A stretch of 64,000 bases of DNA from Prunus persica (lineage: Eukaryota; Streptophyta; Magnoliopsida; Rosales; Rosaceae): positions 23,036,570 through 23,100,569 of the forward strand of contig NC_034010.1 in assembly GCF_000346465.2 (NCBI RefSeq), read 5' to 3'. A program made the position numbers and the translations under genes. Of the stretch, positions 46,225-58,387 are shown in pieces. How positions within the stretch are numbered: position 1 is the first letter of the stretch; each line of letters opens with the position of its first letter. A model generated the notes under the pieces. The model worked only from the letters and a program-made list of their open reading frames with translations, made no database searches and was not told where the DNA came from.

Positions 46225-48130
46225 TAAAGTATGACAAGTTTAGACCAATATGCAAGAAGAGAGAAATTAATTGAAGAAACAGAGCTCACAAGTATTCATT
46301 TCTATTTCATTTTTTTACCCATAAAACAAGACAAATGGCTTCTGTGGCAAAGAGATTTTGAGCAACTTAAGGAATTTTGTGAGGGCATGTGGTCAGATTC
46401 TAAGGCAAAGAGATTTTGAAGACCAAACTCATCCATTTTCTCTGCTTGGTATTGTGTTTCAAGTGAATTTGTTTATGAAGTCTGTACAAACAGAGGAGGT
46501 CAAGGAGAGGACATTGGAGATGTATGTCTTTACCTTCACTCCCCTCAGTAGTAGATAAAAAGAATATTTCTTTAAAAGATATTCCTAGTTGAAACCATCT
46601 ATTTTCTATTTTTATATGTATAATCTCGTACCGCATGAGAAAAATACTAATTGATAATTGTATTTGCATATCTATGACAACATTCACATGTGTCGCTAAT
46701 TTTTCGAATAGGACCATCTGTTAACCGATCTAATAAGAATTTCTATCATTATGTGACAATTTCCAAATAATGCAAAGGATTCCAAAATTATAAAACACTG
46801 CTCAAATGCCTAAGAATCATATCCATACTGAATTTGGTTTTATCTCAGCTGCAAGGTGAAGATCATACATGAAATGAACAAAACATGAAATATCACCACA
46901 TAAAACTAACAAGAACAGGAGAATCATTCTCAATACATTGTTAACTGCCTATTTAACTAAGGACGTTCTTTTTCTTTTTTTTTCCAAAAAAAAAGACTAA
47001 TGATATTCCTTTGCACTGTTAAGGGCCAGCTTCTCAATTTCTCTTTCAGGTTGCCTTTTTGATCCAAAGACGAAGTCTTTCACACAACCTTCAGCAGACT
47101 CCCTCTTAATCTGCCATCACAACTTTGTGCCATTAGCTTTCCAAACACTCAACGTACACCAAGTATAGAAATTATTCAACAAAACCGATATCTATCAAAA
47201 AAACCTATGACAATCGCAAATTACCAATGAAGAAATTGAAAGTTTTCTAAGACAGAGGAAAAAGGAACATGAACGCAGAGAAGAATCACAGCTCAGCTAA
47301 AGGCATCCTGCCTTATAATATAGATGGTGAGACAAAACATGCTTTACGTTAAACAATCTAGTCTTGAACTACCTAATAATACCTCAGCACTAATCTTAGC
47401 CATAATCTGCTTCAAAGGCCAAGATGCTATCCTTACAGACAGAAACAAATTTTTAAAAAAGACAATCAACAACACCTCTAGCAGGCAAGGTACTTTGCAA
47501 TAACAAACTCCTTTCATGTCTGCACCTATTTCTAAATTCTGACTCGGAAAATTTGTCACTATTCCATTGAGCATCATATAGTTCTAGTTTCATGAACACT
47601 CCTACAAGCAGTCTACTACACAAACTGGTTCACGTTATCATTTTGATAATGAGATATGGCAACAGGAGAGACGTCGTATAACAAAATCAGTTCAAATCAC
47701 ATAACCCAAATTTGGTCCACAACTAGCAACTGAAGTTCAAGCCCAAAATCTAAAGACCCCAAAATTTTGAACTAAAAGTGCAAACAAGAAGAGAAAATTG
47801 TAACCCCAAGACTAATTTTCATTTTCTCCCTACCATTTCTTAACAGGATCCAGTAGTAATTTTACAGAAAGAAATTGCCCGAAGAACAAAGAACATACAG
47901 GGTCCAGAGCATTGGGCCCAAAGCCATAATCAGCAGCCAAAGAGTAAAAGTACAGACTTTGACACTAGTTCAAATCTGAACTTGAGGGTCTGAGGTCTTT
48001 TAAGAGTCATTATATATAGTTATTTTTGCCCCTGTCTATATATTGAGAGGAAAACAAATCTGAACTTGTCTTAACCACTTGCGCCATCACACGAAAACCT
48101 AAAGTCATTATGCTACTTCCCTTCCCTACA
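46225..48130 (-). repeat. Inverted copy of invertase 3' flank (block C)
   Basis: 46230-46420 mirrors 41935-42110. 46400-47200 mirrors 41170-42000, including the short runs TCACATGTGTCGCTAA and ATTCTTGTTAGTTTTATG on the opposite strand. 47230-48060 mirrors 51470-52270. The unit therefore combines the long form seen in block B with the extra right edge seen in block A. No complete gene is contained. Confidence 0.85.
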
Positions 48131-48860
48131 TGAAAAATCACGTAATGCTCTCCTAAACTGCTATCTCAAAATCCAACATTAGGCTCTCAATATAATCTTA
48201 ACAAAATTCAAGAGCATATTTTCTACTGATTTACGACAATTGAAAGGTGCCCTCATACAACAATTGTCAAGAGCATGTTCAAACAAATTAAAACCCCTAC
48301 ATTATCTAGCGTTTCAATCAAAATTCAAAATTGAAAAATTGCAAAAGCTATGAATAATTGAATACTAAAATTTACAATGAATGAACAGAGGCAACAGACC
48401 TTGACGACAAGGGGAGAGAGAGAATGCGTTTGGATGCTGGAGAGCGAGAACTGAAAAGTCGGCCTAGGCTGTGGCTAGGCGGGCGCAAGGCGGCTAGGAG
48501 GCTAGGCGGTGGCTAGGAAGGCGCAAGGCAGCTAGGCGGTGGCTAGGCGGGTTGGGTCTTTTTTCGGGGCCCAACCCGGAGGACGAAGCAGTGACTGGGA
48601 GAGAAAGTTCCGTCCTCTGCGAGTGCAAGCTTCGTGTTCGTTGGAATATATTTAAAGAGTATAGCCGGTCGGCTGTACTTTTAAAATATTCGAATGTAAT
48701 TAGAAAGTATAGCCGTGCGGCTTCAGTTTTGCTTTGTCCAGCGCGTGCAGCATCTGCTATGAGAGCTCTTTGCTTTAAACTCAAGGAAGGAGAAAGGACG
48801 CTCTGATACCACTTGATGCATCAAGTATGAACTCGCAGAGCTTGTTACTAACTATTGTCC
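48085..48860 (+). repeat. Duplicated block D1 (uninterrupted form)
   Basis: The sequence CGAAAACCTAAAGTCATTAT through GATACCACTTGATGCA recurs at 57830-58387 and 61239-61440, where it is split by a 2.85-kb insertion. D1 includes a GGCTAGGCGG array (48462-48553) and two palindrome copies (48659, 48707). Confidence 0.9.
48462..48553 (+). repeat. GGCTAGGCGG GC-rich minisatellite (array b)
   Basis: About ten degenerate units such as GGCTAGGCGGGCGCAAGGC, directly followed by GTTGGGTCTTTTTTCGGGG. Confidence 0.85.
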
Positions 48861-49700
48861 AATTGAATTGGACTGGTCCTGTGAGTTGAAATAGTACCAA
48901 TAACAACACACTTTGAGATACTATAGTTTTTTTAGTGGGCAATTCAAATTTGAGGCAGGTGTTTTCTTATATTTTATTTTACAGGTTGTCCATCCTTGGA
49001 GACCTGTGTTTTAAACTACCCAACAATGCTAGGCACATATAAAATAATGTACCTAATTACTAGGTACATATAACATAATGTACCTAACACATAAGTAGTA
49101 TACTCTACCTGATAAACATGTAGATTTTAGATAAAATGTGTGGATTTGAGTGATACAACCAATAATTGTAAAACGCCACAACAAAAACATGGGAAAAATA
49201 GTAAAATCTGGAAGATAATTAACTATCAAGAAACAAAGGAATCGAAAATGATGTGGGGGGGAACACAAAACCCGCATGTGTTAATGGTTAATTGCATCTT
49301 AATTAAAGATATTAGGTGGGAATGAACTTTATAGCAACAAAAACATGAAGACAATGAGAGTAAATTAGTGAGGAATTGTATTATCAAAGAAGAAAACATA
49401 CAAACAAAATCAGTGAATAACAAAAGCTATGGCAAATAGTAAAAGAATATTTATGTACCTTATGTATTGGTTGCCATAATGCAAGAATACAAAGCTACAA
49501 CATAAAGAAAGCCAACATTCATATAGGAGCATGACTGAAATATAATAGATATTTCAAAAATTATAGGAGACGTGATTTGTTCAAAAATATGGATGTATTA
49601 TTGAAAAATACGTACGTACGTGTATAATAGAATATTAAAATAGGGAAAATAAAGACTCGGGTAATGGCTTGTGGATAGTGTTATAAACCACTCTTATCGA
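48860..49700. other. AT-rich spacer inside the large inverted repeat
   Basis: No gene seen. Short direct repeats of ACATATAAAATAATGTACCT and CATATAACATAATGTACCTA lie at about 49035-49086. Confidence 0.5.
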
Positions 49701-50285
49701 TAAACGAAAATCACAGAAAAAATTTAAAAGAAAAAAAGGATCCTACTATATATATTAATTTTTTTTTAAAAATAGAATATCTAACTGTATAGCCGTGCAG
49801 CTATACGCTATAAATACAATATAATGACTACGAGATAGAATGGATCGCCTCGAATTCATTCGAAGACGACCGTCTTCTAGCCCCTCTCTCTCGTTCAGAT
49901 AACCGGCAACCTCTCTTCTTCAATCCTCATCTCTCTCTCTTTCTCTCTCATAGCACCATCGTCATCTCGTCCCTGACCTTGGAGATTCCAAAATGGCTTT
50001 TTCTTTTTCCTAGGGGCAAGCGCCTTCCTAGACCGCCTAGCAACCATCTAGACCGCCTAGGGCCCGCCTAGTGACCGCCTAGCAACCGCCTAGACTGCCT
50101 AGCCCGCCTAGCCCCAGCCTTGCCCGCCTAGCCCCAGCCTTGCCCGCCTAGGCCATTTATTTATTTTCCTAAGCCTAGGCCATTTATTCAGTAATGTTAA
50201 CAATATGAGTGAGTGTGTTCAAGGATTTAACTTGTAAAGAAGATTTTCGAACAACAACAGATAACCCAGAGAAGTTTCATGGAGT
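49700..50285 (-). repeat. Arm B of the large inverted repeat
   Basis: Reverse-oriented counterpart of 45590-46130, with a palindrome copy at 49787-49806, CGTCTTCTAGCCCCTCTCTC, the CCGCCTAGG array and GTGAGTGTGTTCAAGGATTT. It joins directly onto the copied end of invertase exon 3. Confidence 0.85.
50027..50152 (-). repeat. CCGCCTAGC GC-rich minisatellite (array c, inverted)
   Basis: About a dozen units of GACCGCCTAGCAACC or CCCGCCTAGCCCCAGCCTTG, the reverse complement of arrays a, b and d. Confidence 0.85.
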
Positions 50286-51030
50286 TATCCCAATGGTGGC
50301 TGTTGGCCAAGTAAGTCTCATGGAGATGGTGTTATCACAATGTGCTATTTGCATTAGCTCTTTATCTTTTCTGTTCTTTCTGTTCACGTCTTGTTTTCAT
50401 TTGTCTCTGTTACGTGCTATGTTTATTTTTCTACTTGAAGCCTAGTGCTAGTTCTATTTGACTGAGACCTTTCACTTACATTTCATGAACATTAGTACCC
50501 ACTTTATATGAGTAGACATAGTATCTTTTATTCTAAACATCTTTATTTGCTGATTGTAACCACTTTTCCAATCGAATCTTCTGGTATATAAATGTTGTGG
50601 GATACATTTCTGAATGTAATTTGGGAAAGTGTGCCAAATGGTTGTGCTATTCATGATATTTTGATGGTTGTTCACAGAATTCTGAATGTGTTTGTTAAAA
50701 AACAATTGGTTAATGTTGTTGCATCCTGTCTTGTAGCACTGCTGTGGTTGCTTACTGCAGCATGTATCAAGACGGGGGAGGCCTCAGACTGCTAAGAGAG
50801 CAATTGAACAGGTGAAGCAGCGGCTCTCAAAAGACGAGTGGCCAGAATACTATGATGGCAAGGCAGGGAGATATATCGGGAAGCAAGCGAGGAAGTACCA
50901 GACTTGGAGCATCTCAGGATATCTGGTAGCTAAACTGATGATCGAGAACCCAGCCAATCTTTCACTAATCTCGCTTGAAGAGGACAAGAAGATAGCCAAG
51001 CCAAGGCTCACCCGCTCCGCTTCCTTTTGA
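50268..51030 (+). pseudogene. Duplicated 3' end of invertase gene (exon 3 tail, intron 3, exon 4)
   Basis: 50268-50309 copies the last codons of exon 3 (TGGAGTTATCCCAATGGTGG), followed by a shortened intron 3. 50737-51030 copies exon 4 with the same stop and the terminal RSASF. An extra G in GACGGGGGAGGCC (about 50772) shifts the frame after CIKTG, and exons 1-2 are absent, so no enzyme can be made. Divergence from the parent is only a few percent by eye, suggesting a young duplication. Confidence 0.9.
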
Positions 51031-52860
51031 GTCAAACCAGTGGCAGCAGCATACATGATGCATTACAGGTATATGAGATTTCTCTTTACCCATGAATGCT
51101 GGACGGAAACTAGCTGATTAAACTGATAGAGTTGCAGTTTTGTGATTCATTAACATGATTTGCTAGTATGGTACTGAGATATACAGCCCCTGCATTTTCC
51201 TTTTCAGTTTCTTAATATCTGGTTTTGAATAGTAAATGGTCTATAGGCATTTTGGAAAGTAATGCAACATGGCCATTGTTCTGCTTACCAACTATTTGGC
51301 TAAGTATTTCAAGCTTTTATGGTGGGAATTTGGCTCCTATTTTCCTGCCAAATTCAGTTTGATAGGTGTGCAAATATTTTTCTTTGTGTTGTTGATAAAA
51401 TTATTTTTGCAAATGTGCCAAATTGTGATTTGGGGAAATAAGTAATGTGGGAAACAATATATATTCAAAAGGCTTGTAGCTCAAGTGGTTAAGACCAGTT
51501 CAGATTTGTTTTCCTCTCAATATATAGACAGGGCCAAAAATAACTACGTATAATGACTCTTAAAAGACCTCGACCCTCGAGTTCAGATTTGAACAAGTGT
51601 CAAAGTCTGTACTTTTACACTTTGGCTGCTGATTATGGCTTTCAGCCCAATGCTCTCGACCCTGTATGTTCTTTGTTCTTCAGGTGATTTCTTTCTGGAA
51701 GGGTGAAAATGAAAATTAGTTTTGGGGTTACAATTTTCTCTTCTTGTTTGCACTTTTAGTTCAAAATTTTGGGGTCTTTAGATTTTGGGCTTGAACTTGA
51801 GTTGCTAGTTGTGGACCAAATTTGGGTTATGTGATTTGAACTGATTTTGTTATACGACGTCTCTTCTGTTGCCATATCTCATTATCAAAATGATAATGTG
51901 AACCAGTTTGTGTAGTGGACTGCTTGTAGGAGTGTTCATGAAACTAGAACTATATGATGCTCAATGGAGTAGTGACAAATTTTCCGAGATAGAATTTAGA
52001 AATAGGTGCAGACATGAAAGGAGTTCGTTATTGCAATGTACCTTGCCTGCTAGAGGTGCTGTTGATTGTCTTTTTTAAAAATTTGTTGTTTCTGTCTGTA
52101 AGGATAGCATCTTGGCCTTTGAAACAGATTATGGCTAAGATTAGTGCTGAGGTATTATTAGGTAGTTAAAGACTAGATTGTTTAACGTAAAGCATGTTTT
52201 GTCTCACCATCTATATTATAAGGCAGGATGCCTTTAGCTGAGCTGTGATTCTTCTCTGTGTTCATGTTCAGGTTCTTTTGATAGATATCGGTTTTGTTGA
52301 ATAATTTCTGTACTTGGTGTACGTTAAGTGTTTCGAGGGCTAATGGCACAAAGTTGTGATGGCAGATTCAGAGGGCGACAGAGTCTGCGGAAGGTTGTGT
52401 GAAAGACTTCATCTTTGGATCAAAAAGGCAACCTGAAAGAGAAATTGAGAAGCTGGCCCTTAACAGTGCAAAGGAATATCATTAGTCTTTTTTTTGAAAA
52501 AAAAAAATTTGAACATCCTTAGTTAAATAGGCAGTTAACAATGTATTGAGAATGATTCTACTGTTCTTGTTAGTTTTATGTGGTGATATTTGGACCTTAT
52601 GTGGTGATAGTTCATGTTTTGTTTCATTTCATGTATGATCTTCACTTTCTGCTGAGATAAAACCAAATTCAGTATGGATATGATTCTTGGGCATTTGAGC
52701 AGTGTTTTATAATTTTGGAATCCTTTGCATTATTTGGAAATGGTCACATAACGATAGAAATTCTTATTAGATCGGTTAACAGATAGTTCTATTCAAAAAA
52801 TTAACGACACATGTGAATGTTGTCATAGATATTCAAATACAATTAGTGAATAATTAGTAT
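51031..52860 (+). repeat. Invertase 3' flank, duplicated block B (long form)
   Basis: Direct copy of 40867-41690 with an additional internal 0.92 kb (51346-52268) absent from block A but present, inverted, in block C. It ends near 52850, after which array 2 of the TATAGCCG palindrome follows at 53041. Confidence 0.85.
51472..51620 (+). other. Possible tRNA-like / SINE-derived segment
   Basis: GGCTTGTAGCTCAAGTGGTT contains a good Pol III A box (TAGCTCAAGTGG). No convincing B box at normal spacing was found, so this may be only a decayed tRNA-derived SINE head. The inverted copy lies at about 47955-48065. Confidence 0.3.
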
Positions 52861-53040
52861 TAAATATTTTAATTGACTTCATGAATTATATTACTTAATA
52901 AATAGTAATTAAAATTTTCTATTTTTTTCTTTAACAAAATATCTAAACACTAATAATTGACAAAGTAAATAATATAACTAAAACATAACTACTAATTAAA
53001 GTAATTAAAAAAGAGAAATCCATATTATGCTACTTAAGGG

Positions 53041-53301
53041 GTATCGCCGCATGGCTATACGTTTAAGATATATGGGGTAGAGCCGCGCGGCTATACTTGT
53101 ACTATATTATATTTTTGGAGTATAGCCGAAAAAAATTCTACTTCGGGGTATAGCCGCGCGGCTATACGGTGAAGATATTCTATTTTTGGAGTATAGCCGC
53201 CCGGCTGGACTCTAAAAATATTCTATTTTGGAGTATAGCCACACGGCTATACGTTTAAAATATTCCATTTTTGGAGTATAAGTATAGCCGTGCGGCTAGA
53301 T
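53041..53301 (+). repeat. Tandem array of the TATAGCCG palindrome (array 2, x7)
   Basis: Palindrome copies start at 53041, 53077, 53120 (right arm lost), 53148, 53191, 53233 and 53282; typical spacing is 42-43 bp. The copy at 53148 is the perfect form GTATAGCCGCGCGGCTATAC. The linkers (TTTAAAATATTCCATTTTTG) differ from those of array 1. Confidence 0.95.
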
Positions 53302-53390
53302 GTTTAAAATATTATATTTATAGACTCTTCAAATATATTTCCACATTACACCAACAATAAAAATATGGATTTCTCTGTAGGCTTATATTT

Positions 53391-53460
53391 TGAGGTGCCT
53401 TTTGTGAAAATCCCACATCGAAAATCCACACTCCAATAAAGGTGTTTATAAACAAAGCCC
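53391..53460 (+). repeat. TRIM/LTR-like fragment (copy 1)
   Basis: TGAGGTGCCTTTTGTGAAAA, then TCCCACATCGAAAAT and GTGTTTATAAACAAAG. The TGTGAAAGTCCCACATCG theme is a frequent LTR start of small plant retroelements. A second copy is at 63709-63779. Confidence 0.6.
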
Positions 53461-53469
53461 CTGATATGC

Positions 53470-56400
53470 ATAAGAATATGTATAGTTATTGCATTTGCTA
53501 TAATATACCTTACTGGTGACTTACATAAGCACCTGATATGCATGATTATCAAGATCAAGCATCATTGTGTTACATAAGCACTTGGGATTTTATTTTGTTG
53601 CAAATTTAGAAAACCTGCCTTCATTTTAGTGGAGTTTATTTCGCCAGTGTATGTTCCCAATCAAATGTTATTACGAAGCGTCAAAATACAGATGATTTTT
53701 CCACATTCCAGTTTTCTTTTTCCTTGCAAAAGGAGTTGAATCTAAAATCTACAAAAATGACCTCATGTAATACTACTTGAGCTGCATCATCATTTGGTTT
53801 GCTAATGTACTTTTTTTTATTAGAAGATGGTGTCTTGCATTTCCCTTTGAAGAGGAACTAGGAAATATTGCAAGCGTTATTGCTGTCACCAAAATGGACT
53901 AAAACCCTTCAGTTTGGGACAGTGATACTTGTCATGCATGGCTTTGGTGCAATAGTTTCTTAGGAAGAAGCCTATGATCTTAAAGACCTGAATATTCATA
54001 CCTTACCTAGTTGGAAAAAGAACAGGCTTCATTTGTTTTGGTCATTGGTGTACACATATGGTTTCATACTTCTAGAATGTTTAGAGATGATGGGAAAATT
54101 CTTGCATACAATCAGCTTATGTATACACTGTCACTCTCACATTCAACATCTCAAATGTACTATACACCCATATATATGCAAAACTTTCACTTGAGGAGGA
54201 TATCTTTGTGGATCGACCAAAATATAAGCCAACTCTGTTTACCCTAGTTTCCGAATTTTTTTCGTTCTTTACTGAGTGGCAAAAGTAAAGCAATGCAAAT
54301 CTACTTTAGCTACTGTTGAAAATACCGATGATAGAGAAAAAGGGAATTAAAGACAGGATTGTTCCGCAATAAGATACGAGGATGAACTCATAACATTTTC
54401 TGTGTTCGGACAAAAATGCTGCAGGTTAAAAACCCATGTATGCATACCAAACAGGAGTTTCTAATCCCGGTATATCGTATATAGGAATCTGTATTGTTGT
54501 TGCAGTTGCTATAATGGACCTCATTGGTGACTTAATGTCTGATGTGCATGATTTCCAAGTTCAAGCATCGTTGTTTTCGATTTCCTCAATTTAATAACCA
54601 TTTATCTGAATTTAGGATTTTTGTTGCAAATTTAGAAGGAAAAAAAAAGTTATTTTCTCATGTAAATGTACCCAGAATACCAATAAAATGTTATTGCAAA
54701 GTTACAAGCCAATGCCACTTGATCTGAACTCTAAAAAAAGATATCTCTCGTCCCAATATTACTTGACCTAAAATTTATGGGCAAATTAGAAACTTGTATT
54801 TTGATAATGGAAAGCCACAAAAAATCTTGAGTTTCTTTTGGAAGAGGAACTAGGAAATATGCAACAAATTTCCCACTCATGGCAGCACAGTTGTTCTTAA
54901 ATGGCCAGGAAGGAAGAAAAGATTTAATTGGAAGTATATTGGACCACCAACATGCTGACCCTATCTTGACACTGTTTTATGGACTAACACTCTCCACAAT
55001 CATCTCATCGCGTGAACAACACATAACCGGTAAATATGAAAGGTGAAGCGTATACCATCACCCTACCCCGGGATAAGATGCAAAAGAAATCAAATCCACT
55101 CCAATAGTTTGCCAGCTTTTACAATCTTAGTGCATGTATTTCAACTTTAGCAGTTGGTTTCGCATAAGTTTTGTTGCATTGATAAATTAGCAAGTTGATC
55201 AAAGTCACGTTGAACTTAGATTAGAGGTTCTCAAAGTCTAAATTCAGCTTAAATCGACTCTTATATCAAATCATCCTCATTACGTGTAGAATCGCCTGCT
55301 CTTGGACTCATTATAGTTGTAGCAACATCACTCTAAGGCCGGAGTCATAGATTTGTTGGGCATGATAAATAAGTAGGGATAAGCAACTCGGCCAATTTAT
55401 GATTCATGTTGGATTGATTTAAGCATCAACCTAATAGCATAATCGAACTAAACAAATCTATTAATTCAATTCAGTTTTCAAACTAGTATGATAGGATAAA
55501 ATTATACACCAATCTTAACCAAAAACAAAATACCGATAAACCCAATCAAGTTCATTTTGTTATCCTTTTCAAGTTGCAGTGCAACAAATAAAAGATAAAT
55601 CGGTAAAAACTAGTAATAACTCTGAAAAAGTAAAAAATTAAACGGGGATAATAAAGACTCGGTAAATATATCATATATGACATATGATATTACTAGTTTG
55701 AGGTCCACAAATTATAATTTCCCTGTTACATATAGTAGATATGCACCTTAATTAATACAAATATATTAGTAATAAACACAAATAAATCACATATGACAAT
55801 CTTAACTACCATTGAGGTGCTTAATGTCATCTATGAGAACTCATGCAGTTTCAGAGCTGGTAAGGAGGGCATTTGTTAAAACTGATTTGGAGACTATAAT
55901 CTTTCTGACTGATATCATAAATTCCCAATTCTTTTAGGCAAAGTGTTAAGACAAACATAAGAGCAACACAACCATGTACAGGATCTGTTCTTGATTGCCG
56001 CTTTCGCTTATACGTTAGCAACACTTTGCTTCCCGACATTTAAGCTTTCAAAAAGAAATCTTGCTGCAATTCCAAACACTTGGACCGCATTTTTCACATG
56101 AAATTTGTTTTTGTTCCACTATGTTCAGTCTCATTTCAACACAGAAAAACCTGCATATGTTAAGGAAGAATATCCAATTAACTAAACAGCAAGTCATGAC
56201 TCATATAGTTAGTACAGTTATGAGTAGCAACAATCTGAAATAGTGACTGAAAAGTACTTGTGTCAAAGTGCACTGAACATGTGTGAAAATGTTAAAAAGC
56301 CCTTGCTCGAGTATCAAGCTGAAATAATTTTGATAGATATGATTTGTCTGATGGTCTGATCTTATCCCTTCTGAGGTTATAGGAATTTTTCATAGGAAGA

Positions 56401-57830
56401 ACCTACAAACCGCATCAGGGGATTCTCAAAAAAAAACTTTAAAATTTATCTCATTATTAACTTAACCACCATAAATGTCATTTACCCTTAAAAACCCCAC
56501 CTAAACTTCCCCTTAAATAAAAATTCAGCTTCTCTTGAAATACAGGAACTCCATAAAACAGTCAAGTTACATGATGGGTGAAAGATTAATCCATGCGCGG
56601 TAAAATCTTGGATATCCAAGAGGATCAAATCTATCAAAAGCTTCCTGTCATCAACGCTTACAGCAAAGGATTTCTACACAGATTCTGTGATTGTTATTAT
56701 AGATCATCTTGCAAGTATAGCAAGAGAAAATCAATAGCCCAAGTTTCAGTTGTCCTATCGGAGTGGCTATTAATGTCATCTGTGAGAACTCATGCAGTTT
56801 TAGAGCTGGTAAGGAGGGCATCTGTTAAAATTGATCTGGAGACTCTATAATCTTTTTGACTGATATCATAAATGATCAATTCTTTTAGTAGCTAGTTTTA
56901 TGGGGCAAAGTGTTAGACACGCATTAGAGCAACACAACCATGTAGCGGGAATGAAAATATTAATATGGATGGTAGGAGTGACTTCTAAAGGACAATTAAA
57001 AATCAATACAAAAGAAAAACACTGGGAGTGAACCCTGTTAGTGATAAGTTAACAGAAGTTAATGTGATAGGAACATGTACAACATAGACCACCAAATGTA
57101 CCTATAACCGAAGGAAGACTAGTTAAAGATAAATAAGGGCATGTACGATGGTGAGGCTTAGCTATCAACATCCCTAAGGAAAGGACAATCACTCATTATG
57201 TCAGACACCTGGCCAGGCTTGAGGCATGCATGGTTCTCCCAATACGATTGGCCTTTTTATTTTCTGCCTGCAATGTAGGCGAAATCAAATAGATCTCTAG
57301 ATAATGATCCACTGTCAATCACTCTTGGTCTTCACCTCTTAAGTTCCCAGATTTTCTTCTCACTTGGTAGTTGGAATTTAGAGCGCTATTTTCTGTTCAC
57401 AAATACTATGACTGTCCCCCCACAGTGCATTTCTATTATCTGTGCTATGTCCACAAACTCAAAATAAGAAGTCAACTTCAGAGTTGAGACTTTTATAATG
57501 ATGCTTCATCTTAGACTCCGCGCAAATTTTATACAGAGGGAGCAGGTCACAAGTAAGGAGTAAAATGCACTCATCAAACCTAGATAATTATTTATGCATT
57601 TCGTAGCTCCTCTATACCAACTGTACCAACTTCATGAACTTCAATTACTTGTGGTCCCACACTCCCCTTGTGAAGTATTTCCGATGAAACCTTTCCTTGA
57701 GGCTTATCATTATCATATGTACTCATAAAAACTGCCTGGTGTCCCATCCAGCCTAAAATACTGTTGCACTAGATTAGCTAGGCTCTGTATGACCTTATAA
57801 AGCCTTTCAAGAACTTCAGGTGTTGCACCA
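53470..57830. other. Long region with two ~1-kb-spaced duplications and no supported gene
   Basis: 53479-53870 is loosely repeated at 54490-54870 (GCATTTGCTATAATATACCT against GCAGTTGCTATAATGGACCT; GGAAGAGGAACTAGGAAATA in both). 55815-55985 is closely repeated at 56772-56945 (GAGAACTCATGCAGTTT; GCTGGTAAGGAGGGCAT). Frames here are short and do not resemble a known family. The remainder is non-coding as far as I can see. Confidence 0.5.
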
Positions 57831-58387
57831 TAACACGAAAACCTAAAGTCATTATGCTACTTCCCTTCCCTACATGAAAATTCACGTAATGCTCTCCTAA
57901 ACTGCAATCTCAAAATCCAACATTAGGCTCTCAATATAATCTTAACAAAATTCAAGAGCGCATTTTCTACTGATTTACGACAATTGACAGGTGCCCTCAT
58001 ACAACAATTGTCAAGAGCATGTTTAAAAAATTAAAACCAATACATTATCCAGCGTTTCAATCAAAATTCAAAATTGAAAAATTGAAAAAGCTATGAACTA
58101 TTGAATACTAAAATTTACAATGAATGAACAGAGGCAACAGACCTTGACGACAAGGGGAGAGAGAGAATGCGTTTGGATGCTGAAAAGCGAGAACTGAAAA
58201 GTCGGCCTAGGCGGTAGCTAGGCGGTAGCTAGGCGGCTAGGCGGATAGGCGGTGGCTGGGCGGGTGCTAGGCGGCTAGGCGGGTTGGGTCTTTTTTCGGT
58301 GCCGAACCCGGAGGACGAAGCAGTGACTGGGAGAGAAAGTTCCGTCCTCTGCGAGTGCAAGCTTCATATTCGTTGGAATATATTTAA
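57830..58387 (+). repeat. Duplicated block D2, left part
   Basis: Copy of 48085-48650 with its own GC-rich array at 58203-58284 (TAGGCGGTAGCTAGGCGG units). It is interrupted at 58387 by the Mutator-like element. Confidence 0.9.
58203..58284 (+). repeat. GGCTAGGCGG GC-rich minisatellite (array d)
   Basis: About nine units; unit order differs from array b although the flanks are nearly identical, so the array itself has rearranged. Confidence 0.85.

Noticed and set aside
51472..51545. tRNA gene with the sequence TAGCTCAAGTGGTTAAG
   Set aside because: Apart from the A box, no cloverleaf, anticodon arm or B box at the right distance can be drawn.
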